DNA of 49,042 nt from an uncultured Pseudacidovorax sp. (GCF_913773995.1 NZ_CAJYES010000075.1:1-49042), one strand, 5' to 3'. Numbered from the stretch's first letter, positions 36,802-47,741 are shown. The notes: a model not told the origin generated them from the letters alone. Made by a program: numbers and translations.

Positions 36802-39800
36802 CTACATGACGACGCAGTCCTTGGCCGACCATTGAGAAAACGCCCGATGAATATGTGCGTAAGTCTGAAAGACACGCTGTCTCTCCTCGGTGCGTAGCAA
36901 TTTAGGCCCGTCCATCTTTTTGAGCCAATCACGCTCGCCCCAATTACACCAAACTAGAACCTGGCGGGTTTCATTTAGGTAATGGCGAAGCAGGTCTGCC
37001 CGAATATAGAACAACTGGTGCTTGTTGCCAAAATAGCCCTCACCTGCTCGCCGATAGAGTGTGGCGGGCCGTCCACTTGAATCGAAGAAGTCGATTCCAC
37101 GGTCTCGACAAGAGATACCAAGGCGCTGGATTAGACTCGGCGCGGGAATGTCGAATCCTGAGACAGTGTTATGCGGGGAGTGATAGGACTCCCATCTGAA
37201 CCCGATGGAGGGTAGCTCAATTTTGACACCTGGAATATGGCGGGTGACGGGAATTTTGAATTCAAGAACAGAACCCTCTTGGTCGCCAGTTGCTGCATCT
37301 GGCAATGAAATGCGCTTAATGGTGAGCGACTGCTGTTTTCCGACGCTGAAGTCCTGCTCATAGTTTTCGAACGCCCATCTCAGTTGCCGGCGGTATCGAT
37401 CATTGCGGTTTAGAAGAGACTGCGCAAAGTTGTGACGGTGACCTGGTTCGCCAGCGAACAAGTAATACTCATCGGCTCCATCTGGGATCTTGTGATTTCC
37501 AGGGTAATCAATCGACATGAACTTCGAGCGAAGTGTGTCTACATCCTTCTTGGCAACGAAAACGCCTCGCAGGAAAGCAAACAGTTCACGGTCATGAGCA
37601 GCATCAGTCCCTTGGACAAATCCTTCAACGAGCACCCAATCGCCTTGGTGTCCGTTGATTTCCGGGACCACCAGGAGGGACTGCCAACTTGGGGTGTAGC
37701 CGCCTGCAACCCAGTCCTCAGTGCTCGCAGCAGGTGACCCGAATAGGTCCGGCAAAGGCGGTGTCCAGTCGGGCGGCGCTTTGGGAAAAGTGGGATCTGC
37801 CCCACAGTCGGCAGGCCGGACGTCCTGGCGCCAATCCGGTAGCTTTCGGTGCGCATTGCGTTCTCCCCACATCTCAAAGTATGCGATCCAAGAGTACTTT
37901 TTCCCGTAGCGGTCGACCTTGTTTTCGTCGCGGGCATTCCAGGAGGTTTGGCCGATTTCGGAATCTAAGCGTTTGAATCGCTCGTCTCGATATCCTAGGT
38001 CGAATATGCGGCGCTCGATCTTTGCTCGTACTTGTACGTACTCAGGTTTCGTCTCGTCATAGTTCGCCCTATTGGGTATTAGAGAGCCGATCGTGTAGTT
38101 GCCGAAATCCATCTGGATGGCGTGGCCGATGGCATCCTGGATCGACGCGTCAGGCTTCCCGTCGCTAGCGAACCGCGACAGAGTGTTCGGGAATGGCCGA
38201 CTTAGGTGGCGGGTAGCCGTCTTCGGCAACTTTACACACGCGGCTCGGTGGGCAACTTCAATGATGCCAAGCGCGTAGTCCCGCATAAGGGCGTGGTGCG
38301 TTGCATAGCGCGCTCGCGGAGCGAACATTCGCCGATAAAGCTTCTGCGCCAAGTCTCCAAGCTGCGGTCGAAAAGATGACGCATTCTTTGAATCGATTAA
38401 AGAGAGGGTCGTACCGTAAGCGGCTGCAAGCACTCGCTCTGGCAGGTATGGGTCGTTGAAGTCTAGGGATTTCACAGCGTGGGAGAACAATACGTCCGGA
38501 TATTGCTCTCCGATTAGCACGAGTGCCTTGGTCGCCAAGTCGCGGTCGGCGCGAACAACCGTAGTTAGGACCAAAGAAAACAGCACAACAAGTTCGGCGG
38601 CTGTGGCCCGCGTCATTGTCACGGCATCCAGCTTCTCCGCCCACGTCAGCAGCCGATGAATCGTCGGCGAGGCATATCTACGTCGCAAGTATTCTGACCA
38701 GCGCAGGTCGCGGTCCGCCATGGGAAAGCGCGACAGAAACTTGTACAGTCGCTCGGCATGATAGGGATGATCGGGCTTTGTCGCGACCGCGGCCAACGCG
38801 TCTACGACGCGCTCCCAGGCCCGCGAATCGGCGCTCAAGTAATGGTTGATGACCAACCGCGTGCCCTCGGTGAATGCGGTCGGATTTCTCCAGAACAGTC
38901 CCTCAATGAACGGCTCGAAATACGCGTCGAGGTTTTGTGTTTCCCTTGGCAGTAAGAAAAGAAGCTCGCATTGCCTGGGAGGGAGCTTGGTCCTTACGCG
39001 CTCTGGGAATTCAGTGATCAGGGCTTGCGCCCACCCAGGCTCTGCGTATTGGCCGAAATTTGGATCAGTCAGCCGGAAGACCCTCGCGAGAGGGGAGGTG
39101 GCTGCAAGACTGCTTTTGATGGCCGCGGGGGTGGACGTATCCAGGTATGCCTTCAGCAGGTGCCTAGCGATCAAATGATCGCTGAACCGTTGATAAGGCA
39201 TCCGATACACCAATCGAGACTTGTACTGTCCGGACCGAGTTGAGTACCAGATGACGTCCTCCTCGATGAGCCCATTTGTTCGCATCGCTTCCAGAAGCTG
39301 GCGCCGTTGAACAGGGCGTAACGCAGGTGCGCTTGCCCCAATGATTCGGTCAGCCTCTGACGGGAGGACATAACCGCGGAATTTCGCTGCCATACAAGGT
39401 GCGAAGCCGGAAACCCGTTTGTCGGCAAGCCGGTCGTCTCCCTTCAGCAAGATCCAACATCCTTTATCTTGCAGCCCGAAGGCTCGCTCGATCGGCTGCG
39501 CAACGCGATTGACGAACGACTCCAACACGAACGTCATTCCCCGCTGTCCGGAGGCAATCCCCGCAAACCCTTTCGCAAGCTTCTTGCCCGAAAGGCTTTG
39601 TAGCGATTGGCAAATGAGCTTCAGCGTAAGCGGGCGAGAGAACTCGCGATCCAGCAGCGGAACCTCAGGGAGCGGTAGTTGGTAATACTGAAAGAAGGCT
39701 GCCTGTGCATCGAACTCCTGGTCGTCGAAGCCAGAGTGCCGAAGGCGGTGAAATTTCTCCAGGTCGGTCTTCTCAATGGCCATTGCCTCAAACGGCGTCC

Positions 39801-40686
39801 GACACGTCACGACCAACCCGACGTTGGGATGGTCGGCGACAAGTAATAGCAGTGTGCGGATCGCTTGCCGCCACTCGCGCCTTCGTCCCTCATTTACTCC
39901 ATCGACGATGAAGACAGTCCGACCCTTTGCTCCTCGACCAGCGTCCTCCAGCTCGGCAAACCTTTCATTGATCGATGCTGGTGCGCCTAGACGTGCGCAT
40001 AAATCTGCAAGTACGTGACCCTCGAAGTTCTTTGCTAGCACTAAGACTGTTGGAGACCCGTTAGCAAGCCGTTCGCTGGTGACGTCGCACAAAAAGTGCG
40101 TTTTGCCAGTGCCCCACTCACCACGAATTAGGAGGCTGGGGTCGAAAAGCAGCTTGAACGAGGCGCTTTTGGCGTATTCTGTCTCGTCACGAATGACGCT
40201 CAGGCAGCGGCTGATAGCATTCAAGTTGGTGCGCGCAGCGTTGCGCGCGGCAGAAGAACTTTCGTCCGGCGCAAGTTTGGCCTCCTCGGCCCGCCAATGG
40301 GCGACGTCCTCCAGCAATCTGACTTCGATCTGGGTGAGGCGTGCAACCCACTCCTCGCCAGCGTTGGCATCACGCGAACGCAGACGGCTCATCATTGCTG
40401 GGAGTGAAATGCTGGCTGTCTCAAAAATTTGGTCGATGTCCGCTCGTCGCTGGCTATGACTCTTCGCATGGCTCCATGCTTCGCCGAAATCATCGAGGAC
40501 CGCCTGGAAGCGCCGTCTCGCAGGATCGCCACATGAGATGTTGTCGATGGCGGTGGATAACGCGGCGATCCGAAGATTAGGCGCTCGTGGATCTACGCCG
40601 GGCGTATATCTTTGCCCTGCTAGGCATATTTGTTCTCTGCAAAGACTGGTCAGGGCCGCTGAGAGGGATGGCTGATCAAAAGGCAT
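36802..40686 (-). CDS. Large STAND/NACHT-like P-loop NTPase, putative anti-phage defense protein
   Basis: The product is 1294 aa. Residues 1-185 are helical with no domain I recognise. Walker A is RGEWGTGKTHFLCDV (GEWGTGKT at 189-196), Walker B is FIVDGVNEG at 259-267 with Asp262, and VVTCRTPFE at 292-300 supplies a sensor-1-like Arg296. After the NTPase core and a winged-helix-like segment (about 330-520) follow several hundred residues of helical sequence that could be a repeat sensor, and a C-terminal region with WVAGGYTPSWQSLLVVPEI and DWVLVEGFVQG. This architecture suits the STAND class that includes Avs and bacterial NACHT antiviral proteins, but no N-terminal nuclease, TIR or protease effector is visible. 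The ATG has AAAGGA just upstream. Base composition (about half G+C where I counted) and codon use differ sharply from both sides, indicating horizontal acquisition. No partner gene of normal size is adjacent. Confidence 0.8.
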   Translation of the reverse strand: MPFDQPSLSAALTSLCREQICLAGQRYTPGVDPRAPNLRIAALSTAIDNISCGDPARRRFQAVLDDFGEAWSHAKSHSQRRADIDQIFETASISLPAMMSRLRSRDANAGEEWVARLTQIEVRLLEDVAHWRAEEAKLAPDESSSAARNAARTNLNAISRCLSVIRDETEYAKSASFKLLFDPSLLIRGEWGTGKTHFLCDVTSERLANGSPTVLVLAKNFEGHVLADLCARLGAPASINERFAELEDAGRGAKGRTVFIVDGVNEGRRREWRQAIRTLLLLVADHPNVGLVVTCRTPFEAMAIEKTDLEKFHRLRHSGFDDQEFDAQAAFFQYYQLPLPEVPLLDREFSRPLTLKLICQSLQSLSGKKLAKGFAGIASGQRGMTFVLESFVNRVAQPIERAFGLQDKGCWILLKGDDRLADKRVSGFAPCMAAKFRGYVLPSEADRIIGASAPALRPVQRRQLLEAMRTNGLIEEDVIWYSTRSGQYKSRLVYRMPYQRFSDHLIARHLLKAYLDTSTPAAIKSSLAATSPLARVFRLTDPNFGQYAEPGWAQALITEFPERVRTKLPPRQCELLFLLPRETQNLDAYFEPFIEGLFWRNPTAFTEGTRLVINHYLSADSRAWERVVDALAAVATKPDHPYHAERLYKFLSRFPMADRDLRWSEYLRRRYASPTIHRLLTWAEKLDAVTMTRATAAELVVLFSLVLTTVVRADRDLATKALVLIGEQYPDVLFSHAVKSLDFNDPYLPERVLAAAYGTTLSLIDSKNASSFRPQLGDLAQKLYRRMFAPRARYATHHALMRDYALGIIEVAHRAACVKLPKTATRHLSRPFPNTLSRFASDGKPDASIQDAIGHAIQMDFGNYTIGSLIPNRANYDETKPEYVQVRAKIERRIFDLGYRDERFKRLDSEIGQTSWNARDENKVDRYGKKYSWIAYFEMWGERNAHRKLPDWRQDVRPADCGADPTFPKAPPDWTPPLPDLFGSPAASTEDWVAGGYTPSWQSLLVVPEINGHQGDWVLVEGFVQGTDAAHDRELFAFLRGVFVAKKDVDTLRSKFMSIDYPGNHKIPDGADEYYLFAGEPGHRHNFAQSLLNRNDRYRRQLRWAFENYEQDFSVGKQQSLTIKRISLPDAATGDQEGSVLEFKIPVTRHIPGVKIELPSIGFRWESYHSPHNTVSGFDIPAPSLIQRLGISCRDRGIDFFDSSGRPATLYRRAGEGYFGNKHQLFYIRADLLRHYLNETRQVLVWCNWGERDWLKKMDGPKLLRTEERQRVFQTYAHIHRAFSQWSAKDCVVM

Positions 40687-40734
40687 TTTTGTCCTTTACC
40701 AGTAGGAGTGCCTAGCTGTCCCTGCGGGACGGCT

Positions 40735-40872
40735 TTACTTGCGCTTCTTGGATCGTCGAACGAACGCGTGTAGTTCGCAGGAACAGCAACTACGACTTGT
40801 ATCGTCACAACGGGCTGGACCACGCAGCGTATCCACCAACGTCACGCTATTTGTTCGCCCTTGGTCTGTCAT
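40735..40872 (-). CDS. Possible 45-aa Cys-rich small ORF upstream of the STAND gene
   Basis: An ATG (40872-40870) opens a 45-codon frame ending TAA at 40735-40737, 48 bp before the STAND ATG and on the same strand. The peptide contains CDDTSRSCCSCELHAFVRRS and ends SKKRK, so four Cys sit close together followed by a basic tail. No Shine-Dalgarno is evident and the length could arise by chance, so it is offered only as a candidate. The rest of 40687-40987 contains nothing else I can identify apart from a short GTCCC/GGGAC stem at about 40715-40731. Confidence 0.25.
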   Translation of the reverse strand: MTDQGRTNSVTLVDTLRGPARCDDTSRSCCSCELHAFVRRSKKRK

Positions 40873-40987
40873 GGCCCAGCGATCCCGATTGTCTGAACAA
40901 GCCGCCTAAGCGTCCGCTCAACCGTATGGTTCACCCAGCGGCGGACGCTCGCCCCACATCATCCACCCCGCGCCTAGAATCGCCCCC

Positions 40988-43072
<2,085 letters not shown>

Positions 43073-43080
43073 GGCCGGGC

Positions 43081-43110
43081 GGCGGCGGGCTCAGCCGCCC
43101 GCCGCCGGCT
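43081..43110 (+). terminator. GC-rich hairpin after thiC (likely terminator)
   Basis: GGCGGCGGGC (43081-43090) and GCCCGCCGCC (43097-43106) form a perfect 10-bp stem with a 6-nt loop, 8 bp past the thiC stop, followed by GGCTTTGCT. The T-run is short, so termination efficiency is uncertain. Confidence 0.55.
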
Positions 43111-43184
43111 TTGCTGGTCTGACCGACAGCTGCGTAGGACGCGGCTGACAGCCTGCCGTGCTTCGGGAGGATCACGGTTTGCGC

Positions 43185-43391
43185 ATGACCCATCCTGCAC
43201 TCAAACTCATCGTGGAGGAGCCGCAACCCGGCGCCTTCGTCTGGAAGCTCCAGCAGACCGACGCCGACGGCCAGCCGATGCGCACCGTGCGCGAGGGCGA
43301 ATCGCCGGCCGACAGCTACGAAGCCGCACTGGCCAGCGGCACGCGCGCGCTGCAGACCGCCTTGCGCGAAGGCGAGACCTCCCCCGCTTGA
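43185..43391 (+). CDS. Small conserved-looking hypothetical protein
   Basis: The product is 68 aa: MTHPALKLIVEEPQPGAFVW, then KLQQTDADGQPMRTVREGE and a helical SYEAALASGTRALQTAL. I recognise no family. GGGAGG at 43165-43170 is 14 bases from this ATG but eight from an in-frame TTG at 43179, which may be the true start. It stands alone between thiC and the DUF3047 gene. The codon use matches its neighbours. Confidence 0.6.
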   Translation: MTHPALKLIVEEPQPGAFVWKLQQTDADGQPMRTVREGESPADSYEAALASGTRALQTALREGETSPA

Positions 43392-43495
43392 TGGCCGGCG
43401 CGGTGCCCGGTCCCCGCACCTCTTTGACCAGAGCCGGCGCGCGCTGACGGATTGATGCCTACCGCACCCCAAGAAAGGGCGCGAGCGGCGGCGGA

Positions 43496-43524
43496 TTGTC
43501 CCCATGCGGGAGACAAAGTAATTC
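43496..43524 (+). promoter_or_regulatory. Possible sigma-70 promoter of the DUF3047 gene
   Basis: TTGTCC (43496-43501), a 17-base spacer and TAATTC (43519-43524) resemble -35 and -10 boxes in a locally AT-richer patch, about 120 bp before the DUF3047 ATG. The rest of the 251-bp gap shows nothing further. Confidence 0.4.
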
Positions 43525-43642
43525 CTTTTGCAGGATTTATCGGCGGGCGTCCCTGCGGCACACTTTCGGCTGCCCGCGCGCGACCGGTTCCCTACCGTTT
43601 CGTCGCCACCCGAGCGCGAGGCGTCACCTGCGGGGACCGTCC

Positions 43643-44464
43643 ATGCACATCGCTTCCGTTTTCGTCTCTGCCCGCCGTGGCGCCGGCCTGCTCGTCGGTG
43701 CCGGGCTGGCCCTGGCGCTTGCTGCGCCGCTGGTGCAGGCGCAGGAGCCCAATGCGCTGACGCCCTTCTCGACCGCCGCCGGCGCGGTCCCGCCCGCACC
43801 CTGGCACTTCAGCACGCTGCCCAACAAGACGCCCACCCACTTCGACGTCGTCTCGGAAGACGGGCGCCGCGTCCTCAAGGTCGAGGCCAACGATTCCTAT
43901 GGCCTGCTGTCGCACCGCGTGCAGGTGCCCTTGAACGAGTCGACGGTGCTCAGCTGGCGCTGGCGCGTCGATCAGTTCGTCGATGGCGCCGACCTGCGCA
44001 CCCGCACGGGTGACGATGGCGCGGCCAAGCTGTGCGTGTTCTTCGACTTCCCGGCCGACCGCCTGCCGCTGCTGGAGCGCACGCGCCTCGGGGCGGCGCG
44101 CACCGTCTCGGGCGAAGACGTACCCAGCGAAGCCCTGTGCTACGTGTGGGACGCCAAGGAGGCCAAGGGCCAGATGCTGGTCAACGCCTTCACAAAGCGC
44201 ATGCAGATGGTGGTGCTCGAATCCGGCCCCGCCGCCCAGCCCGGCGCCTGGGTGAGCGAGCGCCGCAACGTGCTCGCCGACTACCGCCGCGCCTTCGGCA
44301 GCGAGGCACAGGGCGCGACGCCCGGCGTGGCGGCGGTGGTGGTTTCGGCCGATGCCGACAACACGCACGGCCACGGCCTGGCGTACTTCTCCGACCTGAG
44401 CCTCGTCGGCTCGACCGCGGCGCGCGCCGAGGCGCGGCCCACGGCCAGCGGCACAGCCGAATAG
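43643..44464 (+). CDS. DUF3047 domain secreted protein
   Basis: The product is 273 aa. A Sec signal peptide with a positively charged start (ARRGAGLLVGAGLALALAA, cleavage near residue 33 at VQA-QE) precedes a DUF3047 domain: FDVVSEDGRRVLKVEANDSYG, LSHRVQVPLNESTVLSWRWRVD, GDDGAAKLCVFFDFP, LCYVWDAKEAKGQM, RNVLADYRRAFG and VVVSADADNTHGHGLAYFSD-type ending (ADADNTHGHGLAYF). The fold is expected to be a periplasmic beta-rich domain; function unknown. It is followed 10 bp later by a DedA-rhodanese gene, so the two may be co-transcribed. Confidence 0.88.
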   Translation: MHIASVFVSARRGAGLLVGAGLALALAAPLVQAQEPNALTPFSTAAGAVPPAPWHFSTLPNKTPTHFDVVSEDGRRVLKVEANDSYGLLSHRVQVPLNESTVLSWRWRVDQFVDGADLRTRTGDDGAAKLCVFFDFPADRLPLLERTRLGAARTVSGEDVPSEALCYVWDAKEAKGQMLVNAFTKRMQMVVLESGPAAQPGAWVSERRNVLADYRRAFGSEAQGATPGVAAVVVSADADNTHGHGLAYFSDLSLVGSTAARAEARPTASGTAE

Positions 44465-44474
44465 CGGAGCTGCC

Positions 44475-45467
44475 ATGAACGACCTCATCTCGCTGCTCGC
44501 CACCCAGGGCCCCGCCGTGGTCCTGGTGGTGACGCTGGCTGCGCGGCTCGGCGCACCGGTCCCGGCCGTGCCGTTTCTGGTGGTGGCGGGTGGCCTGGCG
44601 ATGGGCGGCTCGGCGCTGAATGCCGTGGCCATCGTCCTCGCCTCGCTGCTGGGCAACATCCTGGGCGACGGCGCCTGGTTCCTGGCCGGGCGGCGCTGGG
44701 GCTATGCCGTGATGCGGCTGCTGTGCCGCGTTTCGCTCTCGGCCGACACCTGCGTCTCGCGCAGCGAAGCGATCCTCGGCCGCTGGGGCGGCCTGTCGCT
44801 GATCGCGGCCAAGTACGTGCCTGGCGTGTCGGTGGTGGCACCGCCCATGGCGGGCGCGCTGGGCATGTCGAACGCCCGCTTCCTGGCCTTCGAGACGGCC
44901 GGCGCCCTGGTCTGGACGCTGGGCTACCTGCTGCTGGGGGCGGTGTTCCATGCCGCCATCCGCGACGTGCTGGCGGTGCTCGCCAACGTGGGGCTGGCCG
45001 CCACCGTGCTCGGCGGCGTGCTGCTGGTGGCCTTTCTGCTGTGGCGCTACCAGCAGCGCCGGATGGCCCGCCGTGCCGACGACATCGTGACCATCAGCGT
45101 CGATGCGCTGCGCGCCGCACTGGCGCAGGGGAATGCGCCGACGGTGCTCGACATGCGGGGCGAACCGGTGCGGGCGATCGACCCGCGCGCCATTCCGGGC
45201 GCGGTCGGCTTCGCGCTGCGAGAGCTTCCGCAGGCACTCGGCCCATTGGCCGATGGCCGCGAGCTGGTGGTGTTCTGCGACTGCCCGGACGATGCCTCGG
45301 CCGTCGCGGCAGCGCGCGTGCTGATGGCCGCCGGACTGCCCCGGGTGCGCGTGCTGGAAGGCGGCCTCTCGGCCTGGACGGCCTCCGACCTCGCCGGCCG
45401 GGTGGAGGTGGTCGAGGTGCCCGCGCCGGTCGTTCCCGCGTCGCTGGGCGCGAGCGGCGCGGCCTGA
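44475..45467 (+). CDS. DedA-family membrane protein fused to a rhodanese domain
   Basis: The product is 330 aa. Residues 1-195 are a DedA/VTT membrane domain: VTLAARLGAPVPAVPFLVVAGGLA, GDGAWFLAGRRWGYAVMRLLC, LSLIAAKYVPGVSVVAPPMAGALGMS and AGALVWTLGYLLLG. DedA proteins are lipid scramblase or flippase-like membrane proteins. After a membrane exit at about 180 comes a cytoplasmic rhodanese domain (about 205-310): APTVLDMRGEPVRA, IPGAVGFALRELPQAL, VVFCDCPDDASAVAAA with Cys268 and Cys270, and LEGGLSAWTAS. A Cys at the rhodanese loop suggests sulfur-transfer or redox sensing. GGAGCTGCC precedes the ATG. It follows DUF3047 by 10 bp. Confidence 0.9.
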   Translation: MNDLISLLATQGPAVVLVVTLAARLGAPVPAVPFLVVAGGLAMGGSALNAVAIVLASLLGNILGDGAWFLAGRRWGYAVMRLLCRVSLSADTCVSRSEAILGRWGGLSLIAAKYVPGVSVVAPPMAGALGMSNARFLAFETAGALVWTLGYLLLGAVFHAAIRDVLAVLANVGLAATVLGGVLLVAFLLWRYQQRRMARRADDIVTISVDALRAALAQGNAPTVLDMRGEPVRAIDPRAIPGAVGFALRELPQALGPLADGRELVVFCDCPDDASAVAAARVLMAAGLPRVRVLEGGLSAWTASDLAGRVEVVEVPAPVVPASLGASGAA

Positions 45468-45575
45468 GCGGGCGGGGTCGCGCCCGTCGTACAGCACGGA
45501 CGGTGCACGGCGCCGGCCTCGGATGCGCCGCGGGGCCGCGCCGGAAGCAAGGCGTTTTCGTGGCACCCTCGCCCC

Positions 45576-46502
45576 ATGCAAGCGCTTCTCGATGCCATCC
45601 ATCACCTGCAACCGGGCGCCGACGCGCACCGCATCTTCCACGGCCGCGGCGGCCTGTACGCCGGCTGCGAACACCTGACGCTGGACGCCTACCCGCCGGT
45701 CTTCGTGCTCACCAGCTTCAGGCCGCTGGCCGACGACGAACTCGCGCAGGTGGGCGATGCGTTGCAGGCCCGCTGGTCGCAGGTGGCGCCCGGCGAGCCG
45801 CTGAACTGGGTCTACCAATGCCGCCACGAGGGTCGCAGCGAGACGCGGCTGATGGCCGGCGCCGTGCCCGAGCCGCATGTGGTGAGCGAAGACGGCGCCC
45901 GCTACCGCGTGCATGTGCTGCGTGGCCAGAACCACGGCCTCTTCCTCGACATGGCCGAGGGGCGGCGCTGGGTGCGGGCGCATGTCGCGGCCCGGCCGGG
46001 CGCCGCGGTGCTCAACCTCTTCGCCTACACCTGCGCCTTCTCGGTGGTGGCGCTGCAGGCGGGCGCGGGCCGCGTGGTCAATGTGGACATGAGTGCGGGC
46101 GCCATCGCCATCGGCCAGCAGAACCACCGGCTCAATGGCGTGGAAGGCGGCGCCAGCTTTCTGCCGCACGACCTGTTCAAGACCTGGGGCAAGGTCACGC
46201 GCGGCGGGCCCTACGACCTGGTGGTCGTCGATCCGCCCAGCTACCAGAAGGGCAGCTTCGTGGCGACCAAGGACTATGCGCGGCTCATGCGCCGCCTGCC
46301 CGAGTTGTTGGCGCCGGGCGGCCATGCGCTGCTGTGCCTCAACGCGCCGGAGCTGGGCGTGGCCTTCCTGCAGGACCAGATGCGCGAGCTGGCGCCATCA
46401 CTGCAGTTCGTCGAGCGGGTGGCCAATCCGGCGGCGTTCGCGGACGTGTCGGCCGACCGGGCTTTGAAGGTGCTGGTGTACGCGGCGCCCGCGGGCGCGT
46501 AG
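45576..46502 (+). CDS. Class I SAM-dependent methyltransferase (RlmI/RlmK-like)
   Basis: The product is 308 aa. The SAM-binding motif I is AVLNLFAYTCAFS at about 144-156, with the acidic residue Asp171 in NVDMSAGAI; the catalytic-like motif is VVVDPPSYQKGSF at 216-228, as in RlmI/RlmK and related 5-methylcytosine or N7-guanine rRNA methyltransferases. The N-terminal ~110 residues lack a clear PUA domain. RNA is the likely substrate, but the target base is not known. It follows the DedA-rhodanese gene by 108 bp and precedes the decayed AraC gene, convergent. Confidence 0.87.
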   Translation: MQALLDAIHHLQPGADAHRIFHGRGGLYAGCEHLTLDAYPPVFVLTSFRPLADDELAQVGDALQARWSQVAPGEPLNWVYQCRHEGRSETRLMAGAVPEPHVVSEDGARYRVHVLRGQNHGLFLDMAEGRRWVRAHVAARPGAAVLNLFAYTCAFSVVALQAGAGRVVNVDMSAGAIAIGQQNHRLNGVEGGASFLPHDLFKTWGKVTRGGPYDLVVVDPPSYQKGSFVATKDYARLMRRLPELLAPGGHALLCLNAPELGVAFLQDQMRELAPSLQFVERVANPAAFADVSADRALKVLVYAAPAGA

Positions 46503-46579
46503 TTCGCCGGGGGCTTGCGTGCCGGTGCGCCCGGGCGCACTCAATGCGCGGGGCCGAGGCCAGGCGATGACTGCGCCGC

Positions 46580-47623
46580 TCAGGCCTCAGGCTTCTGCTG
46601 CGCCGCCGCGGCCCGGAACGCACCCGGGCTCTGTCCCGTCCATTCCCGGAAGGCGCGCGAAAAGCTCTTCTCGTTGCGAAAGCCCACCGCCAGCGCCACC
46701 TGCTTGACCGGCCGCGCCGTGCGCTGCAGCAGCTAGATGGCCTGCTGCTGGCGCACCTCGTCCTTCAGGCCCTGCAGGCTCAGCCCTTCGGCCAGCAACT
46801 GCCGGTGCAGGGTGCGGCTGGAGATGTGCAGCAGCGCCGCCAGGCCCTCCGCGGTCGCGGCCTGCGCGCCATGGGTGCGCAGCGCCTCACGCACGCGCTG
46901 GCCCAGCAGCCGGTCGCGCCGGTACTGCAGCACGGTCAGCGGCAGGGCGCGGCGCAGCATGGTGCGCAGGGCGGCCTCGTCGCGCAGCAGCGGCAGCGCC
47001 AGGTAGCGCGCGTCGAAGCGAAAGCCCGCCCGCGTCGCGCCGAAGTGGATGCGGCCGCTGAACATCAGCCCGTAGGCATCCGCATGCGGGGGGGCGTCGA
47101 AGGGAAAGTGCGCCTCCTGCAGCCACAGCCGCGAGTCGATGGCCCAGCTGGCAAAGCCATGCAGGAAGCGCAGGCTGGAGACCAGGCAGAACTCACGGAA
47201 GCTGCCGAGTGGGCGCCGCTCCTCGATCCACACCGAGGCGACCTCGCCCTCCACCTCCAGCCGCAGCGCAATGTCGTCCACCAGCAGCCGGTGGTGGCGG
47301 CACCAGCGCTTGATGGCCACGCCCAGGTCCGGCGCGGTGATCGAAGCGCGGCACAGCATGCCGTGGCTGCCCCAGGGCAGGCGTCGGCTGAACCAGCCCA
47401 GGGCCTCGTCGTCCAGCTCCTGCATCGCATGCTCGTTGAGCGCCTCGAACTGCGCCGCGGTGACGCGGGCCTCGGGCCGCCACAGCTCGCGCGGCGTGAT
47501 CTGTGCCGCGCGCAGGGCCGCGCCGGGGTCCACGCCATAGCGGGCATAGCCCTGCACGATGGCTCGCACGAAGGCCATCGGCGTGGCCGCACGCTGGGGT
47601 TTGAGGAAGCGGGGAGAGGGCAT
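46580..47623 (-). pseudogene. AraC-family regulator interrupted by an in-frame TAG
   Basis: The N-terminal arabinose-binding-like domain (PF12625 type: FVRAIVQGYARYGVDPGAAL, YGLMFSGRIHFGA) and the first helix-turn-helix (AEGLAALLHISSRTLHRQL) are intact. After EVRQQQAI a TAG (46733-46735) stops the frame at 296 aa. Reading on without a shift gives LLQRTARPVKQVALAVGFRN and EKSFSRAFREWTGQSPGAFR, exactly the second helix-turn-helix and AraC signature, to a TGA at 46580-46582. A single base change (for example GAG to TAG) would explain it. The truncated protein lacks half its DNA-binding domain. It is divergent from the isovaleryl-CoA dehydrogenase gene, its likely target. Confidence 0.9.
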
Positions 47624-47655
47624 CTAGTGGATAACCCGAGACATCGGTCGATGGC

Positions 47656-47692
47656 GGGATTTGCAACCATTGTGTCGCCAAATGCGAATCCC
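47656..47692. promoter_or_regulatory. Inverted repeat between araC-type gene and ivd (candidate operator)
   Basis: GGGATTTGC (47656-47664) and GCGAATCCC (47684-47692) are inverted copies with one mismatch and a 19-bp spacer, in the 118-bp divergent gap. The local sequence is less GC-rich, as expected for promoters on both sides. Confidence 0.4.
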
Positions 47693-47741
47693 CCAGGCGT
47701 AAGCTGGACCGGCTTTCGCACACTTTCCACGGAGACGACGC

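Noticed and set aside
36802-40686. Naming the STAND protein as a specific Avs subtype (Avs1-Avs4)
   Set aside because: The subtype depends on N-terminal effector and C-terminal sensor homology that I cannot verify by reading; only the P-loop class is supported.
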